Below are positions 1 through 10,800 of a stretch of 24,097 nucleotides of DNA, piece by piece. A program made the translations under genes and the position numbers. Each line of letters starts with the position of its first letter. The stretch's first letter is position 1. The DNA is from Fidelibacterota bacterium (GTDB taxonomy: Bacteria; Fidelibacterota; Marinisomatia; SCGC-AAA003-L08; D37C17), in contig JABHHG010000047.1 in assembly GCA_018671635.1 (NCBI GenBank), positions 1 to 24,097 of the forward strand. The letters are read 5' to 3'. The notes under the pieces are model-generated. The model was not told the DNA's origin and did no database searches. It saw nothing but the letters and a program-made list of their open reading frames with translations.

Positions 1-700
1 AAAACTGGCCTACTGGCGAGGTGAGGAATGTGTCTAACGGAGTCATATAAATTAATGAGTCATATTTGTAAACATCATCATCCACATATATAAGGGTGTC
101 TGCTTGCAGCCATTGAGAAGTATATTCACTACTCCCAGTACCATATTCATAATCTTCCAATACTGGCTTATAACGTTCATCATCCACATCCCATTCTAAC
201 TTTTTAATACTAGAAAATTGATGTGAATAAATAATTAAAGAATCAACTTGGGGGATGTCCTCCACAATATTTGTGTTGGAAATAGTTCCATCCCCATCAA
301 TGTCGGGACAAGCATCTGAAATTATGCTACATCCATCAGTGGTCTCATCAAATACAGAGACTGATATCTGCGCATCTAAGTCGTCAGGTTCAACTTTTAA
401 AATAAAATCCGAAAAGGTTCGGAGGTTTAACGTATCTCTATTGGGGTTTAATAATCCTGGATTTAAAACTGTATTCGCAACAGGACCCTCTTTCTGGTAG
501 TAGAAAAATTTAGCATTAAAATCAGAACTTAAATCATAAAAGTATTCTGAGAAAATACCTTCTTCAAAACCTAAATCACTATCTTCAAGTGTATTTACAT
601 TTATAGTTCTATCATTGGTACTTGAAGTAAGGTCTTCCTCACAACTCACAACAAACAAGGCTAAAATGAATAGCTTTGAAATAAACTTAGTAATATTCAA
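1..700 (-). CDS. Putative lipoprotein of unknown function, 3' end beyond window
   Basis: An open frame of 233 codons runs off the left edge of the window. The N-terminus is basic then hydrophobic and ends in a lipobox (FVVSC, Cys about residue 20) followed by acidic residues. This predicts a lipoprotein exported by Sec and anchored in a membrane. I chose a TTG start at 700 because GAGGTG lies 4 bases upstream and no ATG is available; an in-frame TTG at 712 is the alternative, and a TAG stop lies just above it. The mature part is rich in Asp, Ser and Tyr and includes a 'DIDGDGTI' calcium-loop-like stretch. I recognise no family. It follows the 2231-aa surface protein on the same strand after 167 bases, so it may share its transcript. 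Coding status is fairly sure; function is unknown. Confidence 0.72.
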   Translation of the reverse strand, partial: MNITKFISKLFILALFVVSCEEDLTSSTNDRTINVNTLEDSDLGFEEGIFSEYFYDLSSDFNAKFFYYQKEGPVANTVLNPGLLNPNRDTLNLRTFSDFILKVEPDDLDAQISVSVFDETTDGCSIISDACPDIDGDGTISNTNIVEDIPQVDSLIIYSHQFSSIKKLEWDVDDERYKPVLEDYEYGTGSSEYTSQWLQADTLIYVDDDVYKYDSLIYMTPLDTFLTSPVGQF

Positions 701-783
701 TGAACACCTCAATCGATTCTAAACATAATTTAGAATCTTAACATATAATTTTTAAATATGGGATAAATAACAGAGCCAAATTT

Positions 784-804
784 ACACATATATTAAATAT
801 GTGT
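784..804. repeat. Inverted repeat downstream of giant surface protein gene
   Basis: Eight-base arms ACACATAT and ATATGTGT flank a 5-base spacer in the gap between the 2231-aa gene and the lipoprotein gene. There is no T-tract after it on the minus strand, so it is not a clear terminator. It could be an operator for the lipoprotein gene, or chance in AT-rich DNA. The rest of 701-867 shows nothing else I can support. Confidence 0.3.
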
Positions 805-867
805 TCAAATTAAATACTTGTAACAAAGTATGTCAACCTGCACGTTAACAATTGATATGCCATGACT

Positions 868-3800
868 TTATTTTACGAGGAGAGATTTCTGAATTGTCGA
901 AAAGGTTTCACTATTTTCTAATGAACTTGATTCAAATTGGATGAAGTAAAGTCCACTTGCGAGATGAGATGCATCCCATGAAAGATTATGATAACCAGAA
1001 CTTAATTGTGAATTTATCAACTCTTGAATCAGACGACCTCGAACATCATATATATGTATTTTCACCATGCTTTCATACGGTAATGCAAAAGGAATATTAG
1101 TTGAGGGGTTAAATGGATTTGGGTAATTTTGGCTCAATGAATATGATTCAGGAATTGAATGAGTAATAAATGCTACACTTTGAGCAATGCTATATGAATC
1201 ACCATCTGCGATTCTAAATCCTGAAAATTCATTTACACGACCATTCACCCTAAATCTGTTTATATCAATATGGGTATCATCAGTAATTGTATTTATAATT
1301 TCAAATTTTATATCTGCCAATACTCCATCATGATTTACAATACTTGAGGTACAATAAATAATAAGAGAAACTCCATATTCACTTTCAGAGATTATTGTCT
1401 GATAATTATCTTGAGTCAACGAATGAGATACTATTTCAATATTACTCAAATTAAAAATATCCGCATCAAAACTAATTTCTAACTCGATACCTTCAATTAG
1501 ATTCTTCTCTTCAATTGCTATAGGGAGCATTAAGAACTCATCTTCTTCAGCAATAGAGACATAATGAGACTCCATCTCTGACACTTTTGAGAGATTGACA
1601 ACATCAGTGTCCCAATCACCGTCAACGTCACCAATTTTATACCCAACAATTTCTTGATTAATAAAATCTTCAACTATAGGTGACAATGATTCAACCTTGA
1701 GTACTTCATCAACATAAACTCCATCTTCATTCTGTAAAGCATCTACAAATTCTTCAGCACTTTCGAGTATTTCCATATCAATCAGCGAGGGGGTGAAAAT
1801 CCAATCCAGTGGATATACAAAGTCATTGATAGACTCCTGGCTCCCATTAAATAATGTTGAAATAAAAGATTGGTCAAAAAGCGAAAGTAGATTTTCATCC
1901 TTTGGAATAAATCTCCACGCTAAACTATACTCATTTAATGAATCTACATTCCCAACTAAAAGTCGAGCAACGGCAGAAGCATCAAAAGCATTAATCCAAC
2001 CATTTAAATCAACATCAGCAATATATCTTTCATCACTATTAAAATCAATTAACCCAACAGAATATCGAGCTATTCGAGAAGCATCTACCGCTGATAATCC
2101 ATTAATTGAATTATCTTCTTTGCTCATTACACTTAGATAATCTCCTCTTAATACAGCGGGGAAAAGTATATCTCCAGATGAATCTGATAAATCATTATAC
2201 GCAGTGTCTAAAGTCGTAAATTCAGATATACCTACCAAATCAACTACTGCATCATCAACAACCGCATCCTCATTTGAATAATATTCCACAGAGCCTCCAA
2301 TCTGAAACAGACCCTTTACAATATTTAATTTTTGAAAATTCGTGTTAATCTCGCGAATGTTTAAATCTGATTTAACAAAATCAATGGTTACTTGCTGGCC
2401 GATATCACCTGTAACTTCCAATACTAAATCAAACATTTTATTTATCCCATATGGATTTATGGGGTCGGCTGATGAGTATAAAACAATACCTAAAGTATCT
2501 TGTGCCTCACTTGTATATCCCCAAATAAGTGAATAATCTGAATCTATTGCATCATCATTCACAGAGATTGATTCTTCAACAAATATCCCAGTTGAGATAT
2601 CAATATCAGAAACAATTATTTTCTCAGGGTCAATGGCAAGCTGTACTTCAATTCCATAAATATTTTCTGAATCATAATTATGCAAATTTATAGGAATTCT
2701 ATTTTCAATTTCTGGCTCTGGATAAATATTTTTATCCGCAAGTAGCAAAAACGATTGTAAATACTCACAAGTGCTCAAATCGATTCCCGCATTGGGATTG
2801 TAATTTGATGCAAATGGATCACTACAGCCAACACAACTGGTATATTCACAAGAACCATCATCATAAAAAGGCTCTGGTTTATTGCTTCCATCACAATCTA
2901 CATTTGTATAACAGTAATAATTGCAAGCCGTGTCATCACTACAACCTGAAGTATACTCAATCATTCTCACTTCGACACGAATATTTTCAAACTCTTCTTC
3001 TAAAATTGCTATTTGGTTTCCATTTTGATTTCGCATATCAATTGATGCATTACCGATGTGCAATAGTATAGAGTATTCTTCACTCAAGTCACCCATTTCC
3101 CATGAGAGAACAATCTCTCCATACTGATTAAATTGTGTATGAGAAATATTGAGTGACTCGCCAATTATGTTCCAGACGTACAATGTATCATTAGCTTCAT
3201 GAATATCTTGTGAAAAATACGGTGAGTCTAATCCTTCATTCTCTGAAAGCCAATTAGAATTATCAATTTTAAAATTGGTGTATGAGGGGAATGTGGAGTT
3301 AAATGGCAAATGATGTTCATCTTCCCCTGCACGGAAACCATCTGATGCATTTACACTAAACCCTAAATCAATAATATCTCCAAATGGATTATACCATTCT
3401 TCCCCAGCTCCAAATGCACGAGCTGATAATTTCATTCGCCAATCTGAGCTTTCATCGGGTTCAGAAATTAATTCAGGATTTAACTTATTTTGGATTTTCA
3501 AAACTAAATCAGCTTCATATGCAAATATCCAATATCCCATAAACGATTCAATTTCAAAACTTGGTATATGAGTGGCACTCGAATTATCAAATCCAAGCAT
3601 TCTAGATGAAACTAGCCCCAAAGAGATGGCTTCGGTAACAGGAAGCAATTCACCATTACCTCTTAACACATCAATTGCGCCCATATTAAAAGTCTCTATG
3701 AGGGGATTAGAAATCAAATTCCATCCCGCCTCTAATGGTATATCAAATTGATTAAATAATTCACCACTCAACTGCATATTTGCAGGGCTATACATCCAAA

Positions 3801-6800
3801 AATAATAACCCTCACCAGAATTTAAACTGAGATTAGTATCATCACCATTTTGAGCAAACGCCGTCCAGTTAAACCCTACTCCCGAATTATTTAATGCAGT
3901 ATAAAAGTCGGGGTTTTCTAAGCCAACCGGAGTTCCAAATAGATGCCAACCTGCTTCAAAATCATGACTCTTTTGACTCTCAGAAATTATGAATTGATAG
4001 TCGCTCTCATCAGAATAGTTTGCAAATTCACCACCACTTGCGTTAGTAATGGTATATCCACCAATATCAGTAATGGTCGCCTTCACTTTCACCTCATTTG
4101 TATATCCCTGGAAATTAGAAGGGTCAATATCCTCATAAGATGTATTAATATCATCAGTAGATAGTAAATGCAGCGTTTGAGTATCTTGATTAAATTCACC
4201 ATCATATGATAAATAAATATCCAGAGTACTAATTGACTCAACATTTTCAAATTCTAATTCTATATCTAAACTGCCATTACCAACTATCTCCGCACCATTG
4301 GGTGAAATAACTGATACCGTGGGCCTATCCTTAGTCATCCTACAAACTTCTTCTGAATGCGTACAAAGATCATTGAAGTTACATGATAAAATCTGATAAC
4401 AATATTCAGTGGATGGCAATAAGTCTTCATCCAATAAAGTGTATTTTTTTAATAAATCACCATCCTGTGATGGATTCAGATACATTGTATCGGAAGCCAT
4501 AAATTCTAAATAGATAAGATCATTTCTACGGATTATATATTTAGTTGCCAGATTATCAGGACCTAAATTTGAAGGTAAACCATAAAAGGGGGGACGTGGA
4601 CGCGGACCACCATCATACATACCATTTAGCAGTCCATCTTCATTGGGTATATCAAGGAATGGTTCAAAATCATCCCAAAAACCATCTTCATCATCATCGT
4701 TCCAGCCCTCAAATCTTTCACCTTCATCAAGCCAACCACTTTCATTTAAATCTTCAAAATCCCATGCATAATTGCCTTCCCCTTCATCGGGATATATATA
4801 ATTCAAATCTCCTGGGCATAAATTATCGAATCCACAATCTTCAAACGGCTCTTTATCGTCCCAAACTAAATTATTATTCAAGTCAGCATAAGATTCACCG
4901 GTAAACATGGACTCAAGCCAATCCAATTCTATATTATATAATCCAGCCTGGATATTTACCGAGTCAACAAGAGCGGGAGCTGGTGCGGCTAAATAACTCA
5001 CAAATACAGAGTCAATTGAAAATAACTCGGTTCCATCATTTACTTCTAACTGGAATCCTTTCTCACCATATCCTTCAATGCTAATAGCTAATTCCGGATC
5101 TGTATGTTGAGAGTTTGATGCAGAAGTCCAAGTGAATGCTAAATCATCTAATGGCTCAAGGTATAAATATAAATCTCCATCTTCCTCATAACTATTATCT
5201 GGATCATATGACTGATTATCATTGCTGAAATCTGAATATACGGGCAGTAAAATTGATGTATTTTCTTCATTGTCATCTTGAAGATCATACACAACAATAT
5301 CCATGCCTGCCTTACTCACAGGCGGTCTATTCTCGAGTGACAGTAATTCTAACACTTGAAATGATTTATCACCTTCACCTGCGATATTTATAGCAGAAAC
5401 TTCATATGTATAAAGTGATGAAAAATCTAGCCCTCTATCAATAAATGTATTACCTGTTATATTCTCACCTTTTAGTTCACCATTTCGCCAAATGTTAAAT
5501 TTTTGAGCTGGATATTGTTGAAGGCCTGATTGGCAGCACGGATCCTCCCAGGTAATTGTGGTTTCTCTATAACCCCCAAATCCTGCAAGGTTAATTGGTG
5601 GTTCTGGGATTGCATTTCCCACAATAATTGAAATTGACGATCGAACACTTGAAGGCAGATAACCCAATCTAACAATTTCTCCATCTTCAATTTTTTTAAA
5701 AGAAACCCCATCATTTAAATAGACAGTATTATCTACGATATTATTAAAATAAAATATCAACTCTGGATACCCACCAGCCTGAGATTCAATTTGCGCATCC
5801 CAATTAATCACTGAAGATGACAGATCAACATCAGCTCTTACATCCTGAGTATATTTTTCAATAAACTGACCCCCAATTGAATGCCCCCATTCGGGATGTG
5901 AGAAAAATAATGAAATTCTATCACTTATCACTGGTGGTTCAATTACATCGAATTCAGAATCATATTCATTCGTAGCTTCTGGATCTACACCAATTAAATT
6001 ATATTCATCATTATCTACATTAGCAATAGGATTCCCATTAGAATATGTTAGCTCTGCAATAATCTGAATTGCCCATTCAAGAGATTCACCAAATGGTGCC
6101 TCTGGGGTTGCACAGAATATATCTGAATCATCAGAATAACCAAAGCCACCCAATGAAACGCTTCTGACGGTAAAACAATATTCTACCCCTTGCTCTAAAT
6201 CAGGGATATGCGTTTGAGTTAGATTTGTGGATTTAACAAACCCACCAAATGCATCATGTAATTCATAAGAATAACCAAATTCTGCATAATTGGGTGGAAC
6301 AGACCAATCAACAACTATGCGGCCATTCCCTGCCAATGATTCAATATCTTGAATATTAGGTAAGGGGGTAACAATTATAGAAATAGGATTATGATAAACA
6401 CCCTCAACAGCATTTGCATTTAATGCCACAACTACGTACCCATATTGAGTATTTGCAGTAATATTCAAACTATCAATATATACACCATTACCCCCAGCCC
6501 AAAATGCTTCTTCAGTAATTAAATTATCATCGCGATAGATATTATAATAAGAACTTGCCGGGTGATTATTCCACGTCAATGAAACAAAGCCCTCACCGGA
6601 TGTTAAATATAAACCTTCAACTTCTGTTGGAGGTGGAATATTAGAAGATTCACAAACTAAACTACTGGCTTCTGATACTCCAAACTGATGTATTGCGCTA
6701 ATTTTTATACATCGTTGCTCATGGACTTGCAAATCATCAATTAAGTAAGAATTTTCCGTATAATTTTCTTCGATTATGTTATCCGATTCATCAAAAATTA

Positions 6801-7563
6801 TAAATGCATAATCATTATCGTCAGCATACGGATCAGGTGAAAGCCAACTAAATGTAACTTGCCCTGCACCAGATGACGATTCAATTTCGGTCACTGGGAA
6901 AATAGGCAATACCTGAATAATCACCAATTCAGACTGCTCACCTTCTCCCACTTCACTATTAAGTCCGGATACCTGGAATTCAAAATCAATATTAGTATTA
7001 AGACCTGAAACAACTGCCGATGTAATATTATCAGAAGTGGTGAATGTCACTTCCCCATCAAGATAAATATTATAATTAGACGAATTAGCTTCAGCATCCC
7101 ATGATAATGAAATGGATGCCTCACCAGCTTCTGCCACTAAACCTTGAATTTGACCAGGAATTGTTTCTGGGCCTATAGTCAATCCAATTGGCGTAGATGA
7201 TTCTCCAAACTCACTTAGAGTATGAATAGTTAAATTATAGGAGCTTGACCAACTTAAAGCTTCAATTATATGTGGTGAGGATATACTAATATCTACATCT
7301 TCATTTTCAATAGTACCAACCAAAGAGTATGCAAATATATTTCCCAATCCACAAGGCTGCGACCAATCAATTACAGCTACGTTCTCTCCATCATTTACTT
7401 GAACTGAAAAATCATCAATAGAACCTGGAGAACTAACACATTCACCTTCTTGAGTTGCTAATTCATCATAATTACAGGCGTCAGGATTCATACATCCGAT
7501 ATCATCTGCGAATGAATATGCAACTAAACAAAAAATGGATAATATATATCCCAGCTTACTCAT
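868..7563 (-). CDS. Giant multidomain secreted protein: Fn3 repeats, cohesin-like and dockerin-like domains, T9SS sorting tail
   Basis: 2231 aa, predicted to be exported by Sec and then type IX secretion to the cell surface. Residues 1-19 are a signal peptide. Residues 23-42 hold a GCMNPDACNY Cys motif. Fn3-like domains fill about 45-490. A first 'PEPP' beta module lies at 490-655, then another Fn3, a PKD-like domain near 750-860, and an Fn3 split by an acidic calcium-loop insertion (889-996). A GWHLFG...GWNLISNPL pair is at 1200-1360 and a second 'GEDEHHLP' module at 1371-1538. A Cys-rich linker spans 1538-1595. Cohesin-like domains are at about 1604-1757 and 2010-2101, with a dockerin-like pair at 1819-1871 between them. 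The tail (2134-2231) begins SQNYPNPFNPSTN and ends in SLLVK, the T9SS type A pattern. The start ATG has no clear Shine-Dalgarno; a TAA lies directly before it. Likely an adhesive or scaffolding surface protein; ligand unknown. Confidence 0.9.
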   Translation of the reverse strand: MSKLGYILSIFCLVAYSFADDIGCMNPDACNYDELATQEGECVSSPGSIDDFSVQVNDGENVAVIDWSQPCGLGNIFAYSLVGTIENEDVDISISSPHIIEALSWSSSYNLTIHTLSEFGESSTPIGLTIGPETIPGQIQGLVAEAGEASISLSWDAEANSSNYNIYLDGEVTFTTSDNITSAVVSGLNTNIDFEFQVSGLNSEVGEGEQSELVIIQVLPIFPVTEIESSSGAGQVTFSWLSPDPYADDNDYAFIIFDESDNIIEENYTENSYLIDDLQVHEQRCIKISAIHQFGVSEASSLVCESSNIPPPTEVEGLYLTSGEGFVSLTWNNHPASSYYNIYRDDNLITEEAFWAGGNGVYIDSLNITANTQYGYVVVALNANAVEGVYHNPISIIVTPLPNIQDIESLAGNGRIVVDWSVPPNYAEFGYSYELHDAFGGFVKSTNLTQTHIPDLEQGVEYCFTVRSVSLGGFGYSDDSDIFCATPEAPFGESLEWAIQIIAELTYSNGNPIANVDNDEYNLIGVDPEATNEYDSEFDVIEPPVISDRISLFFSHPEWGHSIGGQFIEKYTQDVRADVDLSSSVINWDAQIESQAGGYPELIFYFNNIVDNTVYLNDGVSFKKIEDGEIVRLGYLPSSVRSSISIIVGNAIPEPPINLAGFGGYRETTITWEDPCCQSGLQQYPAQKFNIWRNGELKGENITGNTFIDRGLDFSSLYTYEVSAINIAGEGDKSFQVLELLSLENRPPVSKAGMDIVVYDLQDDNEENTSILLPVYSDFSNDNQSYDPDNSYEEDGDLYLYLEPLDDLAFTWTSASNSQHTDPELAISIEGYGEKGFQLEVNDGTELFSIDSVFVSYLAAPAPALVDSVNIQAGLYNIELDWLESMFTGESYADLNNNLVWDDKEPFEDCGFDNLCPGDLNYIYPDEGEGNYAWDFEDLNESGWLDEGERFEGWNDDDEDGFWDDFEPFLDIPNEDGLLNGMYDGGPRPRPPFYGLPSNLGPDNLATKYIIRRNDLIYLEFMASDTMYLNPSQDGDLLKKYTLLDEDLLPSTEYCYQILSCNFNDLCTHSEEVCRMTKDRPTVSVISPNGAEIVGNGSLDIELEFENVESISTLDIYLSYDGEFNQDTQTLHLLSTDDINTSYEDIDPSNFQGYTNEVKVKATITDIGGYTITNASGGEFANYSDESDYQFIISESQKSHDFEAGWHLFGTPVGLENPDFYTALNNSGVGFNWTAFAQNGDDTNLSLNSGEGYYFWMYSPANMQLSGELFNQFDIPLEAGWNLISNPLIETFNMGAIDVLRGNGELLPVTEAISLGLVSSRMLGFDNSSATHIPSFEIESFMGYWIFAYEADLVLKIQNKLNPELISEPDESSDWRMKLSARAFGAGEEWYNPFGDIIDLGFSVNASDGFRAGEDEHHLPFNSTFPSYTNFKIDNSNWLSENEGLDSPYFSQDIHEANDTLYVWNIIGESLNISHTQFNQYGEIVLSWEMGDLSEEYSILLHIGNASIDMRNQNGNQIAILEEEFENIRVEVRMIEYTSGCSDDTACNYYCYTNVDCDGSNKPEPFYDDGSCEYTSCVGCSDPFASNYNPNAGIDLSTCEYLQSFLLLADKNIYPEPEIENRIPINLHNYDSENIYGIEVQLAIDPEKIIVSDIDISTGIFVEESISVNDDAIDSDYSLIWGYTSEAQDTLGIVLYSSADPINPYGINKMFDLVLEVTGDIGQQVTIDFVKSDLNIREINTNFQKLNIVKGLFQIGGSVEYYSNEDAVVDDAVVDLVGISEFTTLDTAYNDLSDSSGDILFPAVLRGDYLSVMSKEDNSINGLSAVDASRIARYSVGLIDFNSDERYIADVDLNGWINAFDASAVARLLVGNVDSLNEYSLAWRFIPKDENLLSLFDQSFISTLFNGSQESINDFVYPLDWIFTPSLIDMEILESAEEFVDALQNEDGVYVDEVLKVESLSPIVEDFINQEIVGYKIGDVDGDWDTDVVNLSKVSEMESHYVSIAEEDEFLMLPIAIEEKNLIEGIELEISFDADIFNLSNIEIVSHSLTQDNYQTIISESEYGVSLIIYCTSSIVNHDGVLADIKFEIINTITDDTHIDINRFRVNGRVNEFSGFRIADGDSYSIAQSVAFITHSIPESYSLSQNYPNPFNPSTNIPFALPYESMVKIHIYDVRGRLIQELINSQLSSGYHNLSWDASHLASGLYFIQFESSSLENSETFSTIQKSLLVK

Positions 7564-7613
7564 TTAAGTTTTGAATAATACATTTATATCTCACTAACTC
7601 ACCTCATTTAACA

Positions 7614-7627
7614 TGGAATATATTCCA
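7614..7627. promoter_or_regulatory. 14-base perfect palindrome upstream of giant gene
   Basis: TGGAATATATTCCA is its own reverse complement and sits about 50 bases before the ATG of the 2231-aa gene. It could be an operator or a hairpin in the leader. Chance is possible in AT-rich DNA. Confidence 0.3.
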
Positions 7628-7679
7628 CATTTCTGACCGAAAATTAATATAATTCTATTGTCATATTTTATGAAAAGAA

Positions 7680-7692
7680 TCACAATATGTGA
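7680..7692. promoter_or_regulatory. Secondary TCACA/TGTGA inverted half-sites
   Basis: TCACAATATGTGA contains the same TCACA and TGTGA half-sites as the CRP-like palindrome about 38 bases away, but facing outward with a 3-base spacer. It may be an auxiliary binding site for the same regulator. Weak on its own. Confidence 0.3.
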
Positions 7693-7715
7693 GTATCATA
7701 TCAATTTTACGATTA

Positions 7716-7733
7716 TTGTGATAATAATCACAA
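7716..7733. promoter_or_regulatory. CRP/FNR-family operator candidate upstream of 2231-aa gene
   Basis: TTGTGATAATAATCACAA matches the classical CRP core TGTGA-N6-TCACA at all fixed positions and is symmetric over its outer 14 bases. It lies about 155 bases before the start codon of the downstream minus-strand gene and just beyond the terminator of the preceding gene. That is where an activator site for an independent promoter would be expected. Similar GTGAT-N4-ATCAC-like sites lie upstream of the other two T9SS-tail genes. The regulator itself is not in the window. Confidence 0.5.
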
Positions 7734-7768
7734 CCAAAGTTATAATTCACATAAAGTTAATATATAGC

Positions 7769-7799
7769 AAAAGCCCCTAGCAAAAAGCTAAGGGCTTTT
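7769..7799 (-). terminator. Rho-independent terminator of the 1666-aa surface protein gene
   Basis: AAAAGCCC-C-TAGC pairs with GCTA-A-GGGCTTTT across a short A/T loop, with a single C-A mismatch. It begins about 22 bases after the stop codon. The stem has a T-rich 3' end on the minus strand. It separates the two giant genes into distinct transcripts. Confidence 0.8.
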
Positions 7800-7821
7800 G
7801 AGTAAAACGTTGAAGTTTATA

Positions 7822-10800
7822 TTACTTCAATAACATTAACTTTTGAGTTGCAATATGCGCACCCGCTTCAACACGAACCAGATACATACCACTTGCAATA
7901 CTTCCAGCATTCCAAGTAAATGTATGATATCCTGCACTCATGTGTCCGTTTGCCAATTCAGCAACAACTTGACCTACAATATTGTAAACCTTAACAGAAA
8001 CAAATCCGTCTTGGTTAAGATCTAGGTTTAAGTTTGTTGATGGATTGAATGGATTTGGATATGCTGCACTTAAAGCAAATTGCTCAGGTACAGGATTCAT
8101 GAATGAATTCACGTTACCCACTACAACTGACATGCTGTTGATATCTTCAATTTCAATTGAAGTCTCAACTTTCATATCAATTACTTCACCATTTACTACC
8201 AAATGAACATCTGCATCAATATTTTGTGGAGCAATCCATGATAATTCAATTGCATTATCCACATTATTTTTATCGGCAGATATATTCCAAGCTTGATATT
8301 CATCATAATCAATAGAACGGATATCACTAAAGAAGTAAGGTGCATCAACACCGATACCATTCATATCCTTAGTTCCAACCCAATCACTATTATTAATATG
8401 CATATCAATACCATCCGTAGGATTAGGCATATCATATTCATCTTCACCATACTTGAAGCTTGAATTTGCATCTTCTGACAAACCAATAGTGATATAATCA
8501 CCAGAAGCTATTCCTTGAGCATCTTTTGCATTCAATGAAAGTCTCCATACATTATCAGAAGTTTCTCTAGCTAAACCTGACTCAACAGGAGCAAAGCTTA
8601 AAGAAACATCACGAGATGTATTCACCCAATATCCACCCCAAGGTTGAAGTCTTGAATATGGGAAATGAGAATCACCAAACCAACCATTGATTGTTGGGGC
8701 AACCCAGCCTGCATCAACAGCATCTTCCCATGCCAATGTAACACCACTTGAGGTTACACCAATATCACCCTTATCAACTTCAGTTACTAACGGATTAGAA
8801 ATTAGATTCCAACCATCACTTAAATCAAGAGATGAGAAACTATCGCCATTACCTGGGTCACCCGTTACTGGTTGACCATATTCAAGTGAAAGTAATCCAC
8901 TCGAAGAATTAGATAAAGCAAGATAGAAACCTTCACCATGACTTAAGCTAAGATCTTCGTATGCACCATCTGCATCAAAGGTTAACCAATCAGCACCCCA
9001 TGTGCCTAATGATCCAACATTATCATTCATTAGTGTACTACTTGCACCACCTACGTCCATTGCTGAACCAAACATATGCCATCCTCCAGAGAAGGAATTA
9101 GACAATGAATGTGCAGCCAATGTGAATGAATTATCACTAGCATCATCATTAGATTGTTGGCCTTCACCATTAAAATCGCCAATATCAGTAACCGTAATTC
9201 TAATTGAACCATCGTTATAGATTTCTGAACCATCAGAATCTACAGAAGCAGAATAAGAACCATTATCGTCACCATCAGCTTCACCAGAGATTGATCCTTC
9301 ATCATCATCTTCATTCACCCAACCATTTTGGCCAAGGAATTCGATATCGATAGATGAAATGAATCGATCGTTAGTTGTTGAGAATTCAACAGAATAATCA
9401 TCATTATCAAAACGAGAATCATTAAATGTATGAATTTCACTACCATTTGGATTCAATACAGTAACCGTAGGTCTTGCATGTGTATGATGTGAAGCATCAT
9501 CACTGGCATCGCCTTCGTCATCACTATTAAAAGCTTCAACAGTAAAGCTATAATCTGAATCAGCAGCTAAAGATTGTTCATGGTGAGAATAAGTTGCACC
9601 ATCACCAGAATCATTAGCATATTCAGCAACCTCTTCACCATTTAAGTAAACCTTAAAGTATTCAGTATTATTTAGATCTCCCGTATAGTGTGCTACACCA
9701 TCAGCATCCGTAAAGTCAGCACGGTCAAGAACACCTTCATTCCATTCAATTTTAATATGCTTGAATGCAGTGTAAGGATCAACAATGCTTAATGCAACCG
9801 GAGCAATCGCACTAGGCTCATCGTCAATTGAAATTGAGAATGAAGCAGATACAGATGCACCATAGTTATCTGATACAGATAATGTGAATGTATGATCACC
9901 TTCTACTAATGACTGATCATTGGATAAAGATGGATATTCAGGAAGCTCACCACTGGTTGATGCTTGTCCAGCGTCAAGTCCAGGACCATCATAAGACCAA
10001 CTATAAGCCAGCTCATCACTATCGCTATCATTAACCGAATTTGCAGACATTGAAATATCTTTTGAATCTTCATCAGTGTTCATATACCATTGTTGATCAT
10101 CTCCAACAGATACTGAAGGACCTTCATTTCTTTCGCCTTCAACACCTACAACAATAGAAGATTCATCAGAATCGCCATATGAATCAGTAACAATCATTCT
10201 AACAACATATACGTCAGATGGAAGATTGTCTGAATACGTAATTTCAGATGAAGCATCAAGTTCAGTTACATAAATTTCATCACCACCATCAAGTTCAAAT
10301 GGCTCACCTAAATCATAGCTACCATTTTCATTTAAATCAGAAAATGAGAAACCTTCAATTTCACCTGCAATCAATTTAAATTCGTATGAAAGATCATCGC
10401 CATCAGCATCAGATGAAGCAGATGCATCAAATGATAGAGAAGCAGTTGAACTTTCAGGATCACCATCATGAGGTACGTACCATTCTTGATCACCACCGTC
10501 ATAATCGTTACCATCAGAATTATGAAAATCATCCATAGTAGAATCAGAAGCACCATCACCTGCAACAATCAGGTCAAGACCTCCTGCAGCACTTGGATCA
10601 GCATTTGGCTCATCATCAATACTTACAGAAATTGAAGCATCACCTTCACGTGTAGCTGAACCACCTCTAACCGGATAGTCTGCAGTTACATGCAAATTAA
10701 GTGAGAATGATTTTGTAGCACCATCATGTACATTGCTCACTGAGAAACTAACATCATCAGAATCAGCACCAGAAAGGGCTAAGTCTTCAGATCCATCCGT

